Assembly (NCBI GenBank): GCA_944389715.1
Contig: CALXNI010000070.1
Coordinates: 1-6,416, forward strand
Length of the DNA stretch: 6,416 nt
Reading direction: 5' to 3'
From: an uncultured Clostridia bacterium
Lineage (GTDB): Bacteria > Bacillota > Clostridia > TANB77 > CAG-508
Below are positions 1 to 4,953 of this stretch, piece after piece. The stretch's first letter is position 1. Each line of letters starts with the position of its first letter. A program made the position numbers and the translations under genes. Below the pieces are notes generated by a model. The model searched no databases. It was not told the origin of the DNA and saw nothing but the letters and a program-made list of their open reading frames with translations.

Positions 1-150
1 TACATTTTTTAAGTTCTTTCTGACGTTTTTTTGCTTGGTTTTCTCCAATTCTTCTTTTTTGAGTACGAATACTTCAAAGTATTCTCTTAAAGGAATTTAT
101 TGTTTATTTTTCAATGTGCTTTTGCGTTCATAGTATTTTTTGCCGAACGC
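1..150 (-). other. Structured transcript leader, downstream gene outside the window
   Basis: This is the predicted transcribed stretch downstream of the 158-187 promoter. It has no ATG-started frame with a ribosome site. One minus-strand frame is open from 96 to the left edge (32 codons, after a TAA at 97-99, including EYFEVFVLKKEELEK), but it lacks an ATG or GTG and a Shine-Dalgarno; TTG at 46-48 is a possible but weakly supported start. It could be a coding start with a rare codon, or simply leader RNA. I cannot assign a family or a riboswitch class. Confidence 0.3.
67..84. repeat. Short perfect hairpin in the leftward leader
   Basis: GAATACTT (67-74), a 2-nt CA, and AAGTATTC (77-84) are a perfect 8-bp inverted repeat. 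In the leftward transcript it would be a compact hairpin about 70 nt from the predicted start. It is not followed by a T-run in either direction, so it is not an intrinsic terminator. With the 5' hairpin it suggests a structured leader. Confidence 0.55.
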
Positions 151-169
151 AAGATTTATTTTAGCACAT
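114..169. repeat. Nested inverted repeats around the predicted transcription start
   Basis: An inner perfect pair, TTGCGTTC (122-129) and GAACGCAA (145-152), has a 15-nt loop. An outer perfect pair, ATGTGCT (114-120) and AGCACAT (163-169), encloses it. The outer right arm overlaps the extended -10 of the 158-187 promoter, so it is not transcribed, while the inner pair would form a hairpin at the very 5' end of the leftward mRNA. It may be an operator, an RNA-stabilising 5' hairpin or both; I recognise no known regulator site in it. Confidence 0.55.
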
Positions 170-187
170 ATTAATATTTAGTGTCAA
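158..187 (-). promoter_or_regulatory. Sigma-A type promoter with extended -10, reading left out of the window
   Basis: On the minus strand, TTGACA (187-182) is followed by an 18-nt spacer and TAAAAT (163-158). The bases TGc (166-164) directly before the -10 make it an extended -10. A full-consensus -35 plus extended -10 predicts strong activity. Transcription should start near 150-151, directed toward an unseen gene beyond position 1, with a leader of at least 150 nt. It would be independent of the pyr promoter, which is outside the window on the right. Confidence 0.7.
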
Positions 188-208
188 TAGATTTTTTAAT
201 TTTTTTTA

Positions 209-231
209 AAAAAATTTGTAAGAAATTTTTT
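209..231. terminator. Weak all-A/T hairpin after pyrI, possible terminator
   Basis: AAAAAATTT (209-217), a 5-nt loop and AAATTTTTT (223-231) form a perfect 9-bp A/T palindrome 57 bp beyond the pyrI stop. On the minus strand the right arm ends in a run of seven T. With no G-C pair the stem is weak, so it may at best give partial or bidirectional termination. No other intrinsic terminator is visible between pyrI and the next promoter, so read-through from the pyr operon is possible. Confidence 0.3.
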
Positions 232-287
232 CCTGCAATTCTTAACCTGTTTTTTATGTGATTTTAACCGTTTATCATCTTATTTTA

Positions 288-707
288 TTATCTTTTTGCT
301 TGTGCTTCGCAGTATTTACATCTATAAATTTTATTTTCTTTATCTTTTAATTCAAAAATTTGATCAACTTCTTTTTCTTCTGTTGTTATACATCTTGGAT
401 TTTGACATTTAATTATATTAACTAATCTTTCAGGAAGTTCCATATGAGTTTTCTTTATTATTTTCCCATCTTTTATTATATTTACTGTAATATTTGTATC
501 TATATATCCTAAAATATCCATATTAATATCCATATCATTATCTATTTTAATTATATCTTTTTTCCCAGATTTTTTACTTTTTACATTTTTAATAATTGCT
601 ACAGAGCAATCTAAATTTTCAAGTCCTAAATATTTATATATTTCCATGCTTTTGCCTGCTTGAATATGATCAATTACTATTCCGTTGTTTATGCTATCTA
701 TATTCAT
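288..707 (-). CDS. pyrI: Aspartate carbamoyltransferase regulatory chain, 139 aa
   Basis: PyrI binds nucleotides (in E. coli CTP/UTP inhibit and ATP activates) and links PyrB trimers into the larger allosteric holoenzyme. Residues about 1-95 are the nucleotide-binding domain, with GIVIDHI (9-15; D13-H14 match E. coli D19-H20), GKKDIIKIDN (48-57; K54 matches K60) and ELPERLVNI (90-98). Residues about 96-139 are the zinc domain with C101, C106, C130 and C133. Their spacing, C-x4-C-x23-C-x2-C, is identical to E. coli C109/C114/C138/C141, so zinc binding and contact to PyrB should be intact. It is some 14 residues shorter than E. coli PyrI, mainly at the two ends. The start at 707 has a near-perfect AAGGAGG (715-721) with a 7-nt spacer. 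It is the last recognisable gene of the operon, separated from pyrB by 128 bp containing a long palindrome. Confidence 0.96.
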   Translation of the reverse strand: MNIDSINNGIVIDHIQAGKSMEIYKYLGLENLDCSVAIIKNVKSKKSGKKDIIKIDNDMDINMDILGYIDTNITVNIIKDGKIIKKTHMELPERLVNIIKCQNPRCITTEEKEVDQIFELKDKENKIYRCKYCEAQAKR

Positions 708-714
708 AAAAATT

Positions 715-721
715 CCTCCTT
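715..721 (-). promoter_or_regulatory. Strong ribosome binding site of pyrI
   Basis: AAGGAGG followed by a 7-nt spacer before the pyrI ATG is the best match to the anti-Shine-Dalgarno sequence in the window. It lies just downstream of the palindrome, which suggests that pyrI is loaded by ribosomes independently rather than by coupling to pyrB. Confidence 0.85.
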
Positions 722-734
722 TCTAAAGTATATT

Positions 735-823
735 GAAGTGGGATGTGGGAAGTGTGAAATTAGAGTAAGCCTTACGTAGCTTAGCCCTAAAAGACACACC
801 TCACACTTCACATCTCTCACTTC
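735..823. repeat. 89-bp imperfect palindrome between pyrB and pyrI (MITE- or REP-like)
   Basis: The outer arms are 735-757 and 801-823, 23 bp each. Compared position by position, 19 of 23 pair; with small bulges the stem reads GAAGTG:CACTTC, ATGTG:CACAT, AAGTGTGA:TCACACTT. The centre has a second nested pairing: TTAG 760-763 with CTAA 787-790, and TAAGC 766-770 with GCTTA 779-783. The whole unit could therefore fold into one long hairpin in DNA or in the pyrB-pyrI mRNA. It fills most of the 128-bp spacer and is visibly richer in G/C than the flanks. No reading frame or clear target-site duplication is seen. In the mRNA no U-run follows it, so it is not a standard terminator; it more likely affects mRNA processing or stability, or is an inserted dispersed repeat. 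Its copy number elsewhere cannot be seen here. Confidence 0.8.
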
Positions 824-835
824 TTATTTTATATA

Positions 836-1750
836 TTATTTGATTTCTAACAATTTCAAAATTAACGCCATTCTAATATATCTACCATATTCTACCTGTT
901 TAAAATAACAAGCCCTTGGGTCGTTATCTACTTCTTTTGCTATCTCGTTAACTCTTGGTAAAGGGTGGAGAATTTTTAGCTCCTTTTTCGCCTTTATTAA
1001 TTTTTCTTCATTTAATATATAGTAGTCTTTTAATCTAACATAGTCTGCCTCATTAAAAAATCTTTCTTTCTGAACTCTTGTCATATATAGTATATCTAAT
1101 TTATCCATATACTCTTCTATATCTTGTGTTTCACACCATTCAATATTGTTTTTATCTAATACTTCTTTCTTAATATAATCTGGAACTTTTAATTCATTTG
1201 GTGAAATTAATATAAATTTAACATTTTTATATCTAGACATTGCAGTAATTAATGAATGAACTGTTCTTCCAAATTTTAAATCCCCACATAACCCAATTGT
1301 TAAGTCTGAGAATCTTCCTTTTTCACAATTTATAGTTAATAAATCTGTTAAAGTTTGTGTTGGGTGATTATGCCCTCCATCTCCTGCATTTATTATTGGA
1401 ACAGTAGAAGTTTTGCTTACCACCATGGGTGCTCCTTCTTTTGGATGTCTCATAGCAATTATATCTGAATAGCAACTTACCGTTCTTACAGTATCTGATA
1501 CACTCTCTCCTTTTGATGTAGAACTATTTGCTGCGTCTGAAAATCCTATAACCTTTCCTCCTAGTCCTAACATTGCAGACTCAAAACTTAGTCTTGTTCT
1601 AGTGCTTGGTTCAAAAAACAATGTTGCAAGTATTTTATTTTTGCAATTTTCTGAATATTTTTCTTTATTTGCCATTATGTCTTTTGCCGTTTCAATTAAA
1701 TCGTCAATTTCCTCTACCGACAAATCTTTAATATCAATTAAATGTTTCAT
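836..1750 (-). CDS. pyrB: Aspartate carbamoyltransferase catalytic chain, 304 aa
   Basis: PyrB joins carbamoyl phosphate to L-aspartate, giving N-carbamoyl-aspartate, the first committed step of pyrimidine synthesis. The start is set at 1750, not the in-frame ATG at 1777: the 1750 ATG has AAGGAG at 1757-1762 with a 6-nt spacer and gives MKHLIDIKDLSVEEI, like other Gram-positive PyrB proteins. The upstream ATG has no ribosome site and would overlap carB. Carbamoyl phosphate contacts are visible: FFEPSTRTRLSFE with S49-T50-R51-T52, S76/K80 in NSSTSKGES, and H129 in HNHPTQTLTDLL. Aspartate-side residues are R162 (KFGRTVHSL), R225 and Q227 (TRVQKER), and HPLPRVNEI (262-270). All active-site residues are present and the length is normal. 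It starts 19 bp after carB. With PyrI downstream, it probably forms a two-chain, allosteric class B enzyme; PyrB trimers alone should still be active. Confidence 0.97.
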   Translation of the reverse strand: MKHLIDIKDLSVEEIDDLIETAKDIMANKEKYSENCKNKILATLFFEPSTRTRLSFESAMLGLGGKVIGFSDAANSSTSKGESVSDTVRTVSCYSDIIAMRHPKEGAPMVVSKTSTVPIINAGDGGHNHPTQTLTDLLTINCEKGRFSDLTIGLCGDLKFGRTVHSLITAMSRYKNVKFILISPNELKVPDYIKKEVLDKNNIEWCETQDIEEYMDKLDILYMTRVQKERFFNEADYVRLKDYYILNEEKLIKAKKELKILHPLPRVNEIAKEVDNDPRACYFKQVEYGRYIRMALILKLLEIK

Positions 1751-1756
1751 TATTTT

Positions 1757-1765
1757 CTCCTTTCC
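1757..1765 (-). promoter_or_regulatory. Ribosome binding site that fixes the pyrB start
   Basis: The minus strand reads GGAAAGGAG, then 6 nt, then ATG at 1750. The site lies in the 19-bp gap between the carB stop (1770-1772) and pyrB, and would fall inside the coding region if the 1777 ATG were used. This decides for the shorter, 304-residue protein. Confidence 0.85.
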
Positions 1766-1769
1766 AATT

Positions 1770-3809
1770 TTATTCATCTATTGTTGAAATGCAAAGCGTA
1801 ATTTCCTCCAATACATCAAGCAGTACTCTTACAGTATCTAATGCTGTAAACATTGCAATATTATTTTCTACAGCACATCTTCTAATTATTGTTCCATCTG
1901 TTTCTTGGTCTATTGCGTCTACATCTCTTGTACTTATAACATAATTTACATACCCTTTTCTCATAGAATCTAATATTTCTTCACTACCTTCGCTTATTTT
2001 CTTTTTTACCCTTGTTCTTATTCCATGAGCTTTTAAAAATTCTGCTGTTCCCTTTGTTGCTTCTATATTAAATCCTAGGTTATAGAATCTTCTAATTAAT
2101 GGCAAAGCTTCTTCTTTATCTTTGTCCGCTATTGTTACAAGTATAGTTCCATAGTTTGCTAAATTCATTCCTGATGATTGAAGTGCTTTGTATAATGCTC
2201 TTGTAAGTTTTGTATCATATCCTATTGCCTCACCTGTTGATTTCATTTCTGGTGATAAATATGTATCCATTCCATTTAGTTTAGAAAACGAAAATGCTGG
2301 TGCCTTTACATACCATTTTTCTTTTTCTTTTGGATACACTTCATTTATTCCTTGCTCTTTTAATGATTTGCCTAGCATTACAAGTGTTCCTATATCAGCA
2401 ATTGGATATCCAGTTGCCTTTGATATAAATGGTACCGTTCTTGAAGACCTAGGATTTACTTCTATTACATATACATTTTCTTCTTTGTCTACTATAAATT
2501 GTATATTATATAGTCCAACTATTCCAATTCCTAGTCCTAATTTTACTGTATAATCTAGTATTTTTTGTTTTGCTTTTTCACTTACGCTAAATGTTGGATA
2601 TATACTAATACTATCACCTGAATGTATACCAGTTTTTTCAACATGTTCCATTATTCCTGGCACAAATACATCTTTTCCATCGCATACAGCATCTACTTCT
2701 AGTTCTTTACCAGTTATGTATTTATCTACTAATACTGGTTGTTCTGTATTTATTTCTACTGCTGATTTTAGATATTTTTCTAGTGCTTTTCTATTTGAAA
2801 CTATTTGCATTGCTCTTCCACCCAAAACATAGCTTGGCCTTACAAGAACAGGGTATCCAATTTCTTCTGCAACTTTTATTCCATCTGCAATATTTGTAAC
2901 AGCCTGTCCTTTTGGTTGTAATAGTTTTAAGCTTTCCATTACTTTTTCAAAGCTATCACGATTTTCTGCTCTTTCTATTGCATTTACATCTGTTCCTATT
3001 ATTTTTACTCCAAGCTTAGAAAGTGGACCTGCAAGGTTAATTGCTGTTTGTCCACCAAGTGCTGCAACAACGCCTTCTGGTTTTTCTAAGTCTATTATAT
3101 TCATAACATCTTCTACTGTTAATGGTTCGAAATATAATTTGTCACTTGTTGTGTAATCTGTAGATACTGTTTCTGGATTGTTGTTAATTATAATTGCTTC
3201 ATATCCCGCTTCTTTTATTGTCTTTACTGCATGCACTGTTGAATAATCAAATTCTACACCTTGTCCGATTCTTATTGGTCCTGCACCTAGCACAATTATT
3301 TTCTTTTTATTACTTACAATTGATTCATTTTCTTCTTCATATGTAGAATAAAAATATGGTACATAACTTTCAAATTCACTGCTACAAGTATCTATCATCT
3401 TATATACAGGATAAATATTTTCTTTTTTCCTTAATTTATATATATCTTCTTCTTTTTTACCCCATAACATTCCTATATATTTATCGGAGAACCCCATTTT
3501 TTTAGCTCTTTTGAATACTTCTAAATTATCTTTGTTTTCTTTTAATTTGTTTTCCATTTTTATAATATGTTTTATTATTTCTAAGAAAAACATGTCAATT
3601 TTTGTTGTATTATAAATTAATCCTAAATCTACATTTCTTCTAATTAATTCTGCTATTGCATAAATCCTATCATCAGTTCCATCTTTTATATATTCCATCA
3701 ATTTATCTGTTTCAAAATTATCAAATTTTTTCATATAAATATGGCATACACCAATTTCTAGTGATCTTACAGCTTTAAGAAGGCTTTCTTCAAATGTTCT
3801 TCCGCACAC
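1770..3809 (-). CDS. carB: Carbamoyl phosphate synthase large subunit, C-terminal part (carB part 2, 679 aa)
   Basis: This frame holds the rest of CarB. Residues about 1-165 are the oligomerisation domain. Residues about 168-540 are the carbamoyl-phosphate-forming ATP-grasp unit, with VLGAGPIRIGQGVEFDY (173-189), NNPETVSTDY (210-219), R284, RPSYVLGGRAM (324-334), H396 in GIHSGDS, Q437, and E450/N452 in IEVNPRSSR. Residues about 552-670 are the MGS-type allosteric domain, with EATKGTA (583-589), where UMP or ornithine would bind. The protein could start at GTG 3809, which has GAGGT 5 nt upstream; the frame is open slightly further upstream but has no better start there. Joined to part 1 after removing one base, the product would be 1059 aa, a normal CarB, with GEVMSVGRTFEES matching the family (GEVMAIGRT in E. 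coli). The two synthetase halves must work together with CarA, so a separate chain would have to assemble with part 1, as in split-CarB archaea and Aquifex. Confidence 0.93.
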   Translation of the reverse strand: MCGRTFEESLLKAVRSLEIGVCHIYMKKFDNFETDKLMEYIKDGTDDRIYAIAELIRRNVDLGLIYNTTKIDMFFLEIIKHIIKMENKLKENKDNLEVFKRAKKMGFSDKYIGMLWGKKEEDIYKLRKKENIYPVYKMIDTCSSEFESYVPYFYSTYEEENESIVSNKKKIIVLGAGPIRIGQGVEFDYSTVHAVKTIKEAGYEAIIINNNPETVSTDYTTSDKLYFEPLTVEDVMNIIDLEKPEGVVAALGGQTAINLAGPLSKLGVKIIGTDVNAIERAENRDSFEKVMESLKLLQPKGQAVTNIADGIKVAEEIGYPVLVRPSYVLGGRAMQIVSNRKALEKYLKSAVEINTEQPVLVDKYITGKELEVDAVCDGKDVFVPGIMEHVEKTGIHSGDSISIYPTFSVSEKAKQKILDYTVKLGLGIGIVGLYNIQFIVDKEENVYVIEVNPRSSRTVPFISKATGYPIADIGTLVMLGKSLKEQGINEVYPKEKEKWYVKAPAFSFSKLNGMDTYLSPEMKSTGEAIGYDTKLTRALYKALQSSGMNLANYGTILVTIADKDKEEALPLIRRFYNLGFNIEATKGTAEFLKAHGIRTRVKKKISEGSEEILDSMRKGYVNYVISTRDVDAIDQETDGTIIRRCAVENNIAMFTALDTVRVLLDVLEEITLCISTIDE

Positions 3810-4950
3810 TCATTACCTCTCCCGTTGCTTTCATTTGCGTACTTAGTTTATTTGAAGCAAGTACAAACTTATCAAATGGAAATCTTGCAATTTTAGTTAC
3901 AATATAGTCTAAAGCTGGTTCAAAGCTTGCAGGTGTATTTGCAAGTTTAATTTCATCTAATCTCATCCCTACTGCAATTTTTGCCGAAACTCTTGCTATT
4001 GGATATCCACTTGCCTTTGATGCTAGAGCTGATGAACGTGATACTCTTGGGTTTACTTCTATTAAATAATATTGAAATGAATGTGGATCTAATGCAAATT
4101 GAACATTGCATCCACCTTCTATTTTAAGTGCTCTTATTATTTTTAAAGCACTATCTCTTAACAAGTGATATTCTTTGTTTGTAAGTGTTTGGCTTGGTGC
4201 AACTACTATTGAGTCACCTGTATGTATTCCAACTGGATCTAAGTTTTCCATATTACATACTGTAATTGCTGTATCATTACTATCTCTAATTACTTCATAT
4301 TCTATTTCTTTGTATCCTTTTATACTTTTTTCTACTAGCACCTGCCCCACTGGTGATAGTTTTAAAGCATGTTTTATTATCTCTTTTAACTCTTCGTCAT
4401 CATCTGCAAATCCACCACCAGTTCCTCCTAGAGTAAATGCTGGTCTTAATACTACTGGATATCCAATTTTATGAGCTGCCTCTAGTCCTTCTTCTATGGA
4501 GTGTGCAATTATAGATTCTAGAACTGGTTCTCCAAGTTCTTCGCACAATTCTTTGAACTTTTCTCTATCTTCTGCGCGTTCTATACTTTCACTACTAGTT
4601 CCTAAAAGCTCTACTTGACATTCTTGTAAAACTCCCTTTTTATATAACTGCATTGCTATATTTAGTCCTGTTTGTCCCCCTATTCCCGGAAGTATTGCGT
4701 CTGGTCTTTCATATCTTATTATTTTTGCTACATATTCCAAAGTCAATGGTTCCATATAAACTTTATCTGCTATTGATGTATCTGTCATTATTGTTGCTGG
4801 GTTTGAATTGACTAATATTACCTTATATCCTTCTTCTTTTAAAGCTAAACAAGCTTGTGTTCCTGCATAATCAAATTCTGCTGCTTGTCCTATTACTATT
4901 GGACCTGAACCTATAACTAATATTGTTTTTATATCTGTTCTTTTAGGCAT
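3790..4950 (-). CDS. carB: Carbamoyl phosphate synthase large subunit, N-terminal half (carB part 1, 386 aa)
   Basis: This frame encodes the carboxyphosphate-forming half of CarB, which uses ATP to activate bicarbonate and then react it with ammonia. It begins MPKRTDIKTILVIGSGP, almost as in E. coli CarB, and stays collinear with it: R129 (AEDRE), R169 (LRPAFTLGG), E215 (KGYKEIEYE) and H243 (GIHTGDS) fall at the same numbers as the E. coli ligands. Q284, E298 and N300 (NVQF, LIEVNPRVSRSS) are one off. After TGEVMSV (376-382) the frame departs from the family, adding only R-K-N-I before a TGA. The expected continuation, GRTFEESL, is in the next frame. A normal CarB is about 1060-1075 residues, so alone this is about a third. 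It overlaps part 2 by 20 bp. It may be a true split subunit or the front of one gene broken by a one-base insertion near 3804. Confidence 0.93.
   Translation of the reverse strand: MPKRTDIKTILVIGSGPIVIGQAAEFDYAGTQACLALKEEGYKVILVNSNPATIMTDTSIADKVYMEPLTLEYVAKIIRYERPDAILPGIGGQTGLNIAMQLYKKGVLQECQVELLGTSSESIERAEDREKFKELCEELGEPVLESIIAHSIEEGLEAAHKIGYPVVLRPAFTLGGTGGGFADDDEELKEIIKHALKLSPVGQVLVEKSIKGYKEIEYEVIRDSNDTAITVCNMENLDPVGIHTGDSIVVAPSQTLTNKEYHLLRDSALKIIRALKIEGGCNVQFALDPHSFQYYLIEVNPRVSRSSALASKASGYPIARVSAKIAVGMRLDEIKLANTPASFEPALDYIVTKIARFPFDKFVLASNKLSTQMKATGEVMSVRKNI
3815..3823 (-). promoter_or_regulatory. Shine-Dalgarno-like GGGAGAGGT before the GTG of carB part 2
   Basis: On the minus strand, GGGAGAGGT lies 5 nt before the GTG at 3809; GAGGTAAT differs from the anti-Shine-Dalgarno complement GAGGTGAT at one base. 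It could allow ribosomes to start or restart translation of the C-terminal CarB chain just before the part 1 stop. The same bases encode the conserved Thr-Gly-Glu-Val, so the match may be partly chance, although the ACG and GAG codons are richer in G/C than this genome usually uses. Confidence 0.45.
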
Positions 4951-4953
4951 TTT

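Noticed and set aside
122..152. LexA/SOS box
   Set aside because: The repeat is GTTC...GAAC with a 15-nt gap, the wrong arm order and spacing for the Gram-positive GAAC-N4-GTTC box.
114..164. Plus-strand 16-codon frame starting at ATG 114
   Set aside because: It has no ribosome binding site, lies inside the nested inverted repeats and has no protein-like features.
242..269. Direct repeat TTAACC at 242-247 and 264-269
   Set aside because: It has only two 6-bp copies in an AT-rich spacer, which is within chance expectation.
708..835. PyrR-type attenuator or internal promoter before pyrI
   Set aside because: No PyrR-binding loop like the known consensus is seen, no U-run follows the hairpin on the mRNA strand, and the TATACT at about 728-733 lacks any reasonable -35 at 17-18 nt.
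2188..2553. Plus-strand open frame inside carB part 2
   Set aside because: It is antisense to a well-conserved ATP-grasp region, has low-complexity Ser/Phe/Ile-rich translation and no ribosome site; the same holds for plus-strand frames at 1602-1787, 4175-4474 and 5510-5827.
3795..3815. Programmed +1 ribosomal frameshift joining the carB halves
   Set aside because: The direction (+1) and a Shine-Dalgarno-like stretch upstream resemble the prfB case, and CGG would be a slow codon, but neither the Val tRNA on GUG nor the Ser tRNA on AGU could re-pair after a +1 slip. Internal initiation or a simple indel explains the data better.
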